A stretch of 21,759 nucleotides of DNA from Endomicrobium sp. (GTDB lineage Bacteria > Elusimicrobiota > Endomicrobiia > Endomicrobiales > Endomicrobiaceae): NCBI GenBank assembly GCA_031262135.1, contig JAISIG010000049.1, positions 1 through 21,759 of the forward strand, in the 5' to 3' direction. A program made the translations under genes and the position numbers. The number at the start of each line of letters is the position of its first letter. Within the stretch, counting starts at the first letter, position 1. This document shows, one piece after another, positions 1-8,350 of this stretch. The notes below the pieces were generated by a model. The model ran no database searches and had not been told where the DNA came from. It worked only from the letters and a program-made list of their open reading frames with translations.

Positions 1-224
1 ATAAGGCAACCCAAACCTTTAATGAGTGGAAGAAATTAAGCCAATACTTGCTTGTAAAATATATGGATGGCAACGTAAAGAAGGAAAAGGATGGCAAATT
101 CTTAGAAAGCCCTTATCGCGAGGGACAAAATGTTGCACCATCTCAACCTTTATACAGAGCAAAATGGTATAAAGCAATAGTAGAAGACCACGGCAATGTT
201 ATAGAAGTTCCTCAAACAAAATAG
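1..224 (+). CDS. C-terminal end of a probable C69-family dipeptidase (partial)
   Basis: An open frame enters from the left edge (first full codon at base 3) and runs 73 codons to TAG at 222-224. The visible part contains QYLLVKYMDGNVKKEKDG, then a Pro/Gln-rich stretch (APSQPLYRAKWYKAIV) and DHGNVIEVP. From memory this resembles the tail of the C69 cysteine dipeptidases (Ntn-hydrolase fold) common in Bacteroidales, which cleave dipeptides in the periplasm or cytoplasm. The catalytic N-terminal cysteine is outside the window, so activity cannot be judged. The gene converges on the T9SS-protein gene, leaving 84 bp between the two stops, and I see no clear terminator hairpin there. The frame is secure; the family name is moderate. 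Confidence 0.6.
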   Translation, partial: KATQTFNEWKKLSQYLLVKYMDGNVKKEKDGKFLESPYREGQNVAPSQPLYRAKWYKAIVEDHGNVIEVPQTK

Positions 225-308
225 ATTTTTTTAAATCATAAACTAAAATCTTGTTTTATGAAAAAGAATAAAAAAGTATGGATAACAATAAGAGGAGTAT
301 TAATATTT

Positions 309-3300
309 TTATTTTACAATTATTTTTTGAGTACGATTTATATTATCTCCTTTTATAAGTAAATAATAAACTCCTTTTGTTAAGGCAGAAATATCAATTC
401 TTTCCTCTATCCTATCATTAATAAATATTGTTCTATTATTAATCTCACGTCCATAAGCATCAGTTAAGGAAAGTGTAAGTTTTCCATTAATTCCACTTAT
501 AATTAATTTAGTTTCTTTTTCCGCAGGATTAGGATATAGAGTAATATTTATATTATCTTTTTCAAGATTATTTAAAAAATTGTTATTTGTTGTAAAGTTT
601 CCTATTTCAGAATTAACATTTTCTATATCACTTGATAGAAATGCAAGATAGTAATATTTTGTTGCAGGAAGTAAGTCGGTTAATATAGTTGAAAAATTAT
701 TGCCATTTAATTCTACACTTACTTGTTCAAAGTTACTTGATAATAAACTATCATTAGTATATATAAATCCTACTTCAACGTTATTTGGATCTGCTCCACC
801 AAAGGAAATAACCTCTCCTAAGAGTTCAACACTATTTTGTAGAACATTTGCATTAGCTGTAACTTCTGGAGGTTCTTCATTTGTTGTAAATTGAATTTCT
901 TTCCAAATAGAGAAATTATTTTCACAATTTGCCCTTACATAAGCTGTATAAGTTGTATTAGGAATTAGTTCCGTAAATTGATATGCCGTTGAAGACACAA
1001 TGACGGAATCTAAATCATTTAATTTAACACACCAAGAAGTTTCATTTTCCCCTGCACTCCAAGATAAAGTTGCTGAATTGCTGGTTGAAATAATTTGAAG
1101 TTGTGTTGGAGGAATACAAATTGTTTCCAAATAAGAAACTTCTATATCATCAATAAACCAACACCCATCATCTGCAACAACATGTTGTTTGAATGCAATA
1201 TATCTATTTTCCCCCATTAATGTAGCTTGATCAAACGTTACTTCATATTCTGTCCAATTAAAATTAGGTTGAATTAAATAAACACTTTCAAAAGTAGTTG
1301 TATCAGTTGGATTAGACATTATTCCAACCTCCAAAAGTCCCGAAAAATCCATATCGTTTCCAATTGCCCAAAATTTAACTCTTAATAAAGATATTTCTTC
1401 TGCAAAAGCAGGTGTAACTAACCATGTTCCATACGTAAATATTAATGAATTGGGACTACTATTACTTAAATTATTAAAAATAAGATTAGCACCTCTAATA
1501 ATATAATGACAAACAGGTAGAGAAGTTGAAACATCAAAATTTTGTTCCCAAGGAATATTTATCACCATACAAGTTGTTGAAAAAGCAAATGTATTTGACC
1601 ACTGACTTTGTTGGCTACCACAATTTGCTTGTATTCTAACTTTATATTTAGAAGAAGGTAAAAGATTAAATAAAGAACAATAATTAGTTGTTGTAACTAT
1701 TGTCATTGCATCTGCCCAATTTGTATCATTTTCTAACATATATTGAATATTCCAAGAGGAAGTATTTTCCAAAAGATCAGTCCATGATAAATCCGCAGAG
1801 GTAGCTGCAGCATTATTTATTATAAAATCTGTTGCAATAGAACAAGGAGAAATATTTTTAACAATAAAATTATCCACACGTATATCAGAGTCTTCATAAA
1901 ATATTTTTGAACCTGCATAAATACCTATTCTAACAACACCTTGATAAGGTTGATTGTTTGCATCTTTTAAAGGGATAGTAAGATGCTGCATTGGATATAG
2001 ATTATTATATACTCTTGTTGCATCAGGTTTATTTGTCCAAAGGATTGCATTGTGTGCATACCATGTTATACCATTATCTGTAGAAATTACTATACCAAAA
2101 ACATCCTCAGAACCAGTCAATATAATAGAATTATTATCCCAATTTGTAAGCAAAACATCCATTTCAATTTGTGACATATAGCCGTCTTCTCCTAAATCTA
2201 TACTTGGAGAAATTAACCATATATTATAAGTACCATATACATTTTTATGAAAATTATTTCCTCCTCCTGAATACATTTCTATAGAAGAAGAACCCCAATA
2301 ATTATAATTTCCTAATGTAAGTATTGCTGTACCATCTTGAGGCAAAAATCCATTTGCTTGTTTCCAACACGTATAATAAGGTACAGTATCAAATGTTTCA
2401 ATTGTTGTTGGAATAGTTAAAGGAATACATGTTGTTGTAACGTTTACTGGATTGGACCAATCGCTTTGTTGATTATCACAATTTGCTTGTATTCTTACCT
2501 TATATGAAGTATTTTCTGTAAGTCCTGTTATAGTATATGGATTAGTTGTTGCAATAACTGTTGTTGAATTTAACCAATTTGTTTCTGATGCTAACATGTA
2601 TTGAACATTCCACAAAGAAGCATTACTTTTAAAAGAAAAATCAAAAGAACTATCAGTAAGATTACATATTTTAATATCTGTCGGTTTTGCACAATCAGGA
2701 ATAAGATCAACTGTCACGCTATCAATAAAGACGTAACTATAATCATAAAAACCATATACAAATGGTTTAATAACTATGTATTTATTTGGTCCTGTTAATT
2801 CAGTTTCATTAAAAGCTACTTCATACTCTGTATAAATATTAGATAATAATATAGTATCAACCATTTCTATTGTGGATAAATTTTCTAAATCAGACATGAT
2901 TCCAATTGCTACCTTACTAATTGCTTCATTATTATAATAAGCCCAAAATTTTATTCTTAATAAATTTATATCTTCTGCAAAAGATGGAGTCATTATTGTT
3001 GCATCACAACTATTACTTGGAACAAGATTAATTTGAAGTTGATTATAAAAATTTACAAAAACAGAAGAACTATTAGAGGGAATAGTCCAACAAAAAAAAT
3101 TATAATTATCATCCGTAGTTTCATTATTAAAATTCATAGTATAAGGCAACGATTCAATAGAAGTACAAACTGTTGAGAAATTTACTGGATTTGTTGACCA
3201 ATTGCTTTGTTCCTCACCACAGTTTGCTTGTACTCTTACTTTATATTTAGAAGAATTTAAGAGATTAGATAAAGTATATGGATTTGTTGTTGCAACTATA

Positions 3301-4004
3301 GTTGTTGCATTTGTCCAATCTGTTTGATTGGCTAACATATATTGTATATTCCATGAAGAAGCATTTTGTAAAGGATCAATCCATGATAAATCAATAGAAG
3401 TTGTTGTAGGGTTATTTGAAGTTAAATCTATTGAATTAGGACAAGAAGGCAAAACAATATTTGGACCTTGAATACAATCCAACATTAATGTTAAATCATT
3501 ATTTCCTATAATCTGAAAAGCAATATACACTTCTTGTCCAACATAAGAAGAAAGGTCTATTGCATGCCTTACCCAAAATTCAGTAATATTATTATCGTTA
3601 AGAATTAGGATAGCAGTGTCGTTAAATGAAGTTAAATCTTTATTTGTTGTAGAAATTTTTATATTTAGTGTTTTATTATTACAATAAGAATTTATGGTTT
3701 TTAAATAAAAACTAATTGAATCATTTATATTTTCAATAGAAAGTTTAGGTGTTATCAACCAATTTTCAGAAACTGGTGAATCAGTAGGTGAATCATCTGT
3801 ATATATATAAGCAGAGGCTGTACCTATTGAAGAAATTAATGTATATATAGAAGTTCTTCCCCAAGAAAAATTGCCGCTTACATTTACAGTAGTCCAATAA
3901 TCGGGAGGAAATGTTGTTCCTTCAAATCCTTCGTTTAATTGCGTTTGTGCAAAACTTTGAAAAGAAAATATTATTATTGCAAGTAAAAAGAATATTTTTT
4001 TCAT
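309..4004 (-). CDS. Secreted multidomain protein with FN3 and jelly-roll-like modules and a T9SS type A sorting domain
   Basis: A 1231-residue protein with an N-terminal signal peptide (about residues 1-19: Lys-Lys, hydrophobic core, Ala before Gln20). Modules alternate. Choice-of-anchor-J/MAM-like domains lie at about 22-185, 285-435, 535-720 and 818-960, recognisable by EGFEG...W and NWLITP-type motifs. Fibronectin III domains lie at about 188-280, 440-527, 722-812 and 965-1042. A further beta-sandwich lies at about 1046-1140. Residues about 1155-1231 form a type A T9SS sorting domain (LYPNPA at 1156-1161, then GVYYLLIKGD and a basic IIVK end), known to direct outer-membrane export and surface attachment. 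There is no catalytic motif, so adhesion or glycan/protein binding is the likely role. Three FN3 cores are near-copies of each other. A -7 element sits about 50 bp upstream. The function assignment is inference; the export class is strong. Confidence 0.88.
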   Translation of the reverse strand: MKKIFFLLAIIIFSFQSFAQTQLNEGFEGTTFPPDYWTTVNVSGNFSWGRTSIYTLISSIGTASAYIYTDDSPTDSPVSENWLITPKLSIENINDSISFYLKTINSYCNNKTLNIKISTTNKDLTSFNDTAILILNDNNITEFWVRHAIDLSSYVGQEVYIAFQIIGNNDLTLMLDCIQGPNIVLPSCPNSIDLTSNNPTTTSIDLSWIDPLQNASSWNIQYMLANQTDWTNATTIVATTNPYTLSNLLNSSKYKVRVQANCGEEQSNWSTNPVNFSTVCTSIESLPYTMNFNNETTDDNYNFFCWTIPSNSSSVFVNFYNQLQINLVPSNSCDATIMTPSFAEDINLLRIKFWAYYNNEAISKVAIGIMSDLENLSTIEMVDTILLSNIYTEYEVAFNETELTGPNKYIVIKPFVYGFYDYSYVFIDSVTVDLIPDCAKPTDIKICNLTDSSFDFSFKSNASLWNVQYMLASETNWLNSTTVIATTNPYTITGLTENTSYKVRIQANCDNQQSDWSNPVNVTTTCIPLTIPTTIETFDTVPYYTCWKQANGFLPQDGTAILTLGNYNYWGSSSIEMYSGGGNNFHKNVYGTYNIWLISPSIDLGEDGYMSQIEMDVLLTNWDNNSIILTGSEDVFGIVISTDNGITWYAHNAILWTNKPDATRVYNNLYPMQHLTIPLKDANNQPYQGVVRIGIYAGSKIFYEDSDIRVDNFIVKNISPCSIATDFIINNAAATSADLSWTDLLENTSSWNIQYMLENDTNWADAMTIVTTTNYCSLFNLLPSSKYKVRIQANCGSQQSQWSNTFAFSTTCMVINIPWEQNFDVSTSLPVCHYIIRGANLIFNNLSNSSPNSLIFTYGTWLVTPAFAEEISLLRVKFWAIGNDMDFSGLLEVGIMSNPTDTTTFESVYLIQPNFNWTEYEVTFDQATLMGENRYIAFKQHVVADDGCWFIDDIEVSYLETICIPPTQLQIISTSNSATLSWSAGENETSWCVKLNDLDSVIVSSTAYQFTELIPNTTYTAYVRANCENNFSIWKEIQFTTNEEPPEVTANANVLQNSVELLGEVISFGGADPNNVEVGFIYTNDSLLSSNFEQVSVELNGNNFSTILTDLLPATKYYYLAFLSSDIENVNSEIGNFTTNNNFLNNLEKDNINITLYPNPAEKETKLIISGINGKLTLSLTDAYGREINNRTIFINDRIEERIDISALTKGVYYLLIKGDNINRTQKIIVK
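1596..1760 (-). repeat. FN3-core repeat unit 3 of the T9SS protein
   Basis: Encodes residues 749-803. It shares with the other two units the pattern SSWNIQYMLxxxTNW, then a Thr-rich TTTN segment, SSKYKVRIQANC and SQWSN. The conserved core suggests intragenic duplication. Confidence 0.75.
2451..2615 (-). repeat. FN3-core repeat unit 2 of the T9SS protein
   Basis: Encodes residues 464-518 with LWNVQYMLASETNW, ATTNPYTITGL, YKVRIQANC and SDWSN, closely matching units 1 and 3. Confidence 0.75.
3195..3356 (-). repeat. FN3-core repeat unit 1 of the T9SS protein
   Basis: Encodes residues 217-270 with SSWNIQYMLANQTDW, ATTNPYTLSNL, SSKYKVRVQANC and SNWS. It shares whole stretches with units 2 and 3. 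Confidence 0.75.
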
Positions 4005-4056
4005 AATATTACTAATTGATTTATATTAATATATTAGATTTAATTATTTATTATTG

Positions 4057-4064
4057 CAAAAGTA
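4057..4064 (-). promoter_or_regulatory. Bacteroidota-type -7 element for the T9SS-protein gene
   Basis: Read on the minus strand this is TACTTTTG, a perfect match to TAnnTTTG, 53 bp upstream of the ATG at 4004. A CAAA run at 4080-4083 (TTTG on the minus strand) is closer than the usual -33 spacing, so only the -7 element is claimed. Confidence 0.45.
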
Positions 4065-4304
4065 TAAAAATAATTATTACAAAAATGTTAAAATCCAAAT
4101 TTTAACATTTTATTCAAGATATTTTTTAAGCATTTTTTAGAGAATAAAACAAATTTGAAATTTCTTAATCCTTTTAACTCTATTCTTTTATTCAAAACAC
4201 GATCAAAAATTTTTCAATTTTTGAAGGGTATAATCCTCTCATTGACAAAGAGCTTCTAAGCATTATCAGCAAGTTATGATGCCAATTCTATGCGTTCTTT
4301 TCCT

Positions 4305-4399
4305 CTTGCCCTACCCTTGTGCGGAAATACGGCAAGGAAATGGCATTAGAAAATGCCTAAAAAAAAGGAAAAAATGCTGTGTTTTTTATTTTTTTAGGC
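4305..4399. repeat. Cluster of inverted repeats in the intergenic region
   Basis: Three potential stems are visible: CTTGCC (4305-4310) with GGCAAG (4331-4336); GGCATT (4342-4347) with AATGCC (4352-4357) around a 4-base loop; and GCCTAAAAAAA (4355-4365) with TTTTTTTAGGC (4389-4399). The last two share bases and so are alternative structures. There is no classical terminator T-run right after a GC stem. The role is unknown; it could be a leader structure, a small RNA or a decayed element. Confidence 0.4.
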
Positions 4400-4503
4400 T
4401 AAAATTAATGTTTTTTATGGTGTTTTCAAGAGTAATTTTCTGGAAAATCCCTCTCAATTTGGAGGATATTTGAAAGAATTTAAAGAGAAATTGTATAATT
4501 TTC

Positions 4504-4511
4504 TATATTTG
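4504..4511 (+). promoter_or_regulatory. Bacteroidota-type -7 element for the GH92 gene
   Basis: TATATTTG matches TAnnTTTG exactly and lies 20 bp before the ATG at 4532, implying a very short leader. No well-spaced -33 TTTG is visible. The nearest TTTG, at 4469-4472, is about 31 bp upstream. Confidence 0.5.
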
Positions 4512-4531
4512 CATTATAAAAAATAAGGGTA

Positions 4532-7480
4532 ATGAAAAGAAATATTATTGTTTTTTTGGCTTTTTTTATAGCCTCTTTGGGGTTATTCTCTCAAAACGAA
4601 CTTCATTTTAAAGAAAAAGTTCCATTAGTAAATACTTTAATTGGTACGGATTTTCATGGTCACACCTATCCCGGAGCTGTTGCTCCCTTTGGAATGGTGC
4701 AACTAAGTCCTGACACAAGAAAAGAAGGATGGGATGGTTGTAGTGGCTATCATTATTCCGATACAATATTATATGGATTCTCTCACACTCATCTTTCAGG
4801 AACAGGTTGCTCTGATTATGCAGATATACTCTTTATGCCTACATATAAAGATGAAAACGCAAAGACATATAACGAAACATTTAATCACAAAGATGAAAAA
4901 GCAACAGCAGGATATTATAGCGTTAGACTAAAAAACTCCAATATATTTGTTGAACTTTCAGCAACAGAGCGTGGAGGCTATCATCGCTACACTTTCTATG
5001 ATAGAAACACTGCTCCAAAAATTCTAATTGATTTAGAATATAGAGATGAGTTAATAAGCTCTTATTGGAATAAGATAGACGATAGGACAATTACAGGTTT
5101 TAGAGAAAGTAAGGCATGGAATCCCGACCAAAGACTTTTCTTTGCTGCAAGGTTTTCAAAAGATATTAAAGAGATAAAATATGATAGTGCTTCTAAAAGA
5201 ATACTCCTTTACTTTGATAAAAATGATGAAGAAGAAACAAAAATTGAAAGCATAGTATGTCTATCTTCTGTAAGTGAAGAAGGTGCTTTAAAGAACCTTA
5301 ATGCAGAAAAGAGTAAGAACTTCTCTGAGGCAAAAAATGAAGCTAATAGATTATGGGAAGAGGCTTTGGGAAAGATTGACATTTATGGAGGAACACTATC
5401 TCAACAAAAGACATTCTACACTGCATTATATCATTGTATGATTGCACCTAATCTATATAGCGATGTTGATGGTAATTATTTGGGAATGGATAAAAAGATA
5501 CATAAGGCAGAGAACTACGAAAGATATTCTGTCTTTTCTTTATGGGATACATATAGAGCACTTCATCCTCTTCTTACTATAATTGACCAAAAAAAAACAA
5601 AGGATTTTGTTGAGACAGCTTTGGATATGTACAATCAAAGTGGAAGACTTCCTATATGGGAACTTGCATCACATGAAACCTATTGTATGATTGGTCTTCA
5701 TGGCATATCAATGATTGTGGATGCTTATATGAAAGGAATAAGAGGTGATGAAAAAACAACACTTGAAGCTCTTTTAAGTAATGGTTCAAGTCAAAGACTA
5801 TTAAAGATTACAAAAGAAAAAGGGAACCCCAACACCCCACTATTTGGATTAGATTATTTTGATACCTACGGCTATATCTCCTCTGAAAAAGAAGTGGAAA
5901 GTGTTTCCAAGACTTTGGAATATGCCTATAATATGTGGTGTATTGCACAAATGATAAAAGAGAAGAAGGTAATGATGTTCTATAAGGAATTTATTGAAAA
6001 GGCACAATACTATAAAAACTTATACAACCCTAAGAATAAATTCATCCAACCAAAGATTAATGGGAAGTTTCTTGATGATTTTGATCCAAAACAAATAGAT
6101 CAAAACTACACAGAAGGAAATGGATGGCAATATGGGTTCTATGTTCCACAAGATGTTAATGGATTGATTAATCTTATGGGAGGTGATGAAATATTCTGTA
6201 AGTATTTAGACTCTTGTTTTTCTTCCAAAGAACCAACAACAGGAAGAAAGCAAGCAGATGTTACAGGTCTTATTGGACAATACTCTCATGGCAATGAACC
6301 TTCTCATCATATTGCATATCTCTACACTTATGCAGGAGAAAGTTATAAAACACAAGAGTTAGTAAGAAAGATTCTTAATACATTGTATTCTGATAAACCC
6401 GATGGATTATGCGGTAATGAAGATTGCGGACAGATGAGTGCTTGGTATGTTTTTAGTGCTTTGGGATTCTATCCTGTGTGTCCGGGATCTAATGAATATA
6501 TTATAGGCTCTCCACTTTTTGATAAGGCAGTGATTCATCTTGAAAATGGAAAAGACTTCACAATAAACTCTCCTCAAGATGATAAGTCTCCATACATAGA
6601 TAAGATTAAACTAAATGGAAAGAACTATAAGAAACTTTACATAAATCATTTTGATATAATGCAAGGAGGAGAAATATCCTTTAAGATGAGTAATACACCA
6701 AACAAAAAACTTGGAAAAAAGGAGAAATATCGTCCAAAGAGCGAGATAAAAGACTACCCTATTACTATTGTTCCTTATTTTGAATATGAAGACAACACCA
6801 CATTTACAAAAGAAAAGCAGGTCTATATCAATTCCATAAATGGAAACATAGTTATGCCACAGCTTATATATAAGGATAGGAACTTAGTACATTTTGGAGA
6901 TAATGATTATAAGCATAGGGATATTACAATTAATGAAAGTGTAACAATAGAGGCAACAAGTACAAGTGAAGATAATGTGGAGAGTAAGAAGGTCAGCCTT
7001 ACATTTAATAAGATTTCCGATAAGATAAAGATAGATCTTCTTTCAAAGATTAATCCAATATATCCAGGAAGTGGAAAAGATGGATTAATTGATAAGATTC
7101 TTGGAACAAAGAAATGGCAGCTTGGAGCTTGGATGGGCTTTTGTAAGATTAACTTTGTTGCAATTGTAGATCTTCAAGATGAGAAAATAAATCGCATTGG
7201 AGCTAACTTCATTCAAGATAGTCGCTCGTGGATATTCTTTCCTAAGGAAATTAATTACTATACTTCACAAGATGGGAAAACATTCACCCTATTAGAAAGG
7301 GTAGAAAATAAGATATATGAAAAAGATGAAGAGATTAAAACTCAAACATTCTTCACTACACTACCAATAGATGCAAGATATATAAAGGTTGAAGCAATAT
7401 CAATAGGACAAAACCCTCTATGGCATCTTTCACCAAAAGAAGATGCTTGGCTATTTATTGATGAAATTATTATTGAATAA
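4532..7480 (+). CDS. GH92 family alpha-mannosidase, secreted, with C-terminal accessory domains
   Basis: A 982-residue glycoside hydrolase family 92 enzyme, a calcium-dependent inverting exo-alpha-mannosidase family that trims N-glycan or mannan side chains. An N-terminal signal peptide (about 1-21) has no lipobox Cys. The N-domain shows GTDFHGHTYPGAVAPFGMVQ and GFSHTHLSGTGC (about 38-93). The catalytic half shows TEGNGWQY with Glu528 (the likely general acid by family comparison), GNEPSHH at 587-593, and GNEDCGQMSAWY at 628-639 with acidic residues in the general-base region. Two extra C-terminal parts go beyond the usual length of about 750: a beta-sandwich at about 745-830 (Fn3-associated/chitobiase-C-like) and a discoidin (F5/8 C)-like domain at about 840-982, probably carbohydrate-binding. 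There is no T9SS tail. It is monocistronic with its own -7 element. The family call is firm; linkage specificity is not determinable. Confidence 0.93.
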   Translation: MKRNIIVFLAFFIASLGLFSQNELHFKEKVPLVNTLIGTDFHGHTYPGAVAPFGMVQLSPDTRKEGWDGCSGYHYSDTILYGFSHTHLSGTGCSDYADILFMPTYKDENAKTYNETFNHKDEKATAGYYSVRLKNSNIFVELSATERGGYHRYTFYDRNTAPKILIDLEYRDELISSYWNKIDDRTITGFRESKAWNPDQRLFFAARFSKDIKEIKYDSASKRILLYFDKNDEEETKIESIVCLSSVSEEGALKNLNAEKSKNFSEAKNEANRLWEEALGKIDIYGGTLSQQKTFYTALYHCMIAPNLYSDVDGNYLGMDKKIHKAENYERYSVFSLWDTYRALHPLLTIIDQKKTKDFVETALDMYNQSGRLPIWELASHETYCMIGLHGISMIVDAYMKGIRGDEKTTLEALLSNGSSQRLLKITKEKGNPNTPLFGLDYFDTYGYISSEKEVESVSKTLEYAYNMWCIAQMIKEKKVMMFYKEFIEKAQYYKNLYNPKNKFIQPKINGKFLDDFDPKQIDQNYTEGNGWQYGFYVPQDVNGLINLMGGDEIFCKYLDSCFSSKEPTTGRKQADVTGLIGQYSHGNEPSHHIAYLYTYAGESYKTQELVRKILNTLYSDKPDGLCGNEDCGQMSAWYVFSALGFYPVCPGSNEYIIGSPLFDKAVIHLENGKDFTINSPQDDKSPYIDKIKLNGKNYKKLYINHFDIMQGGEISFKMSNTPNKKLGKKEKYRPKSEIKDYPITIVPYFEYEDNTTFTKEKQVYINSINGNIVMPQLIYKDRNLVHFGDNDYKHRDITINESVTIEATSTSEDNVESKKVSLTFNKISDKIKIDLLSKINPIYPGSGKDGLIDKILGTKKWQLGAWMGFCKINFVAIVDLQDEKINRIGANFIQDSRSWIFFPKEINYYTSQDGKTFTLLERVENKIYEKDEEIKTQTFFTTLPIDARYIKVEAISIGQNPLWHLSPKEDAWLFIDEIIIE

Positions 7481-7491
7481 AAGGGAAGAAA

Positions 7492-8340
7492 CTATAAGGT
7501 GATTGTTGGCATATTATGCCAAAGAATTTCCTTTTCGGCTGAACGGACATCGGTAAAAGGAAAGTCTGTAAGGTATTTCCTTAGCTTTTCTTCTGCGGAG
7601 GAAAGTCCATAATATGATTTAAACTTCCTTGTAAGAGGAAGATTTTTAAGCATAGGCTGCCCGGCATCTAAATCTCTTGGATGAATATATGCCATCATAT
7701 AGTCTCTATGCTCTAAGGACCATTTCTTAATTAATGAATAAGGAAATAAACGGAAATATCCTCCACCAGAAAAGACAATATGTTTTCCGAATATTGTCTT
7801 TGTTGGAATAGGAAATTCCTTTATTGTTGTTCCATTAAGTGTAATTATGGAGGGTAGTTGAGAAGGGTATTCTGGCATACCGCCGTGGGCGTGATGAGCG
7901 GGAAAGACGGAGCAGTCGGTAGTTATTCCAAGAGAAGAAAGTATTTCAAAAGCCCACCCTTCGCTTTTTCTTACAGAAAAGCCGGGAGCACGAAAGGCAG
8001 TAACTTTCTTACCGGTTATATCTTCAAGTAGAGTTATACTTTTTTGAACATCTTCTTTAAAGACAGAGGGCTTTTGTTGCCAAACCAATTGATGCGAATA
8101 GGTATGAGAGCCTATCTCATATTTTTCAGAAATTCGTTTTACTATGTCAGGATATTTCTGAGCAATCCATCCAATGATAAAGAATGTAGCTTTACAATTA
8201 GTTTCCTCTAATATATTAAGAATCCTATCTACATTCTCATATATCCTCACAGGAAAACCACTCCAAGACTTTTCACTACTCGTCTGGTCAAAGTCCAACA
8301 AATGAAACCACTCTTCAATATCAAAAGTTAGGATATGCAT
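7492..8340 (-). CDS. Polysaccharide deacetylase, CE4/NodB fold, DUF3473 (exosortase-locus) type
   Basis: A 282-residue CE4 enzyme that removes acetyl groups from N-acetylated sugars of a polysaccharide. Metal-binding residues are visible: Asp7 in TFDIEEWFH, then His79 and His83 in GSHTYSH. The family arginine motif FRAPGFS is at 116-122 and a late histidine motif, IHPRDLD, is at 219-225. The form TFDIEEW instead of TFDD, with the C-terminal IHPRDLD and RKFKSYYG segment, matches the DUF3473 subgroup often seen in exosortase/PEP-CTERM-type exopolysaccharide loci. It is probably cytoplasmic, as there is no signal peptide. It is the last gene of the leftward block, 10 bp after the GNAT gene. It is strikingly GC-richer than the glycosyltransferase genes (60% at 7861-7920). 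Confidence 0.88.
   Translation of the reverse strand: MHILTFDIEEWFHLLDFDQTSSEKSWSGFPVRIYENVDRILNILEETNCKATFFIIGWIAQKYPDIVKRISEKYEIGSHTYSHQLVWQQKPSVFKEDVQKSITLLEDITGKKVTAFRAPGFSVRKSEGWAFEILSSLGITTDCSVFPAHHAHGGMPEYPSQLPSIITLNGTTIKEFPIPTKTIFGKHIVFSGGGYFRLFPYSLIKKWSLEHRDYMMAYIHPRDLDAGQPMLKNLPLTRKFKSYYGLSSAEEKLRKYLTDFPFTDVRSAEKEILWHNMPTITL
7506..7522. repeat. 17-bp near-perfect palindrome at a convergent gene junction
   Basis: TTGGCATA, a single T, then TATGCCAA: 8-base arms with a one-base centre. It begins 25 bp after the mannosidase stop and lies in the last codons of the deacetylase gene. It could form a short hairpin ending both convergent transcripts, but no T-run follows on either strand, so a terminator role is only possible. 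Confidence 0.35.
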
Positions 8341-8350
8341 ATCAAGAAAA

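Larger units (their letters stand above)
4005..4531. other. 527-bp divergent intergenic region
   Basis: It separates the leftward T9SS-protein gene from the rightward mannosidase. The outer parts are very AT-rich and hold a -7 element for each gene. The middle (about 4225-4345) is noticeably richer in G and C and contains inverted repeats. A 65-codon + strand frame starts at 4276 (MMPILCVLFLLPYPC...), but it has a Lys- and Phe-rich composition without a recognisable domain, so I do not call it a gene. A short frame ending at 4279 (YNPLIDKELLSIISKL, stop) reads like protein, but it opens at a stop at 4175 and is not identifiable. Confidence 0.6.

Noticed and set aside
258..362. 34-codon + strand frame: Lys-rich start followed by a hydrophobic stretch
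   Set aside because: It overlaps the 3' end of the T9SS-protein gene antisense, and AT-rich DNA readily gives Lys/Ile/Phe frames. No ribosome site or known family supports it.
1596..3356. Spaced repeats considered as a CRISPR-like array
   Set aside because: The repeats are about 160 bp, in frame, and encode FN3 cores of one protein.
4355..4399. Possible Rho-independent terminator (11-base inverted repeat)
   Set aside because: The arms are almost all A/T, the loop is 23 bases, no T-run follows, and no gene ends just upstream on either strand.
4276..4473. 65-codon + strand frame in the large intergenic region
   Set aside because: No domain, low-complexity Lys/Phe composition, and it spans the inverted repeats; more likely chance or a decayed element.
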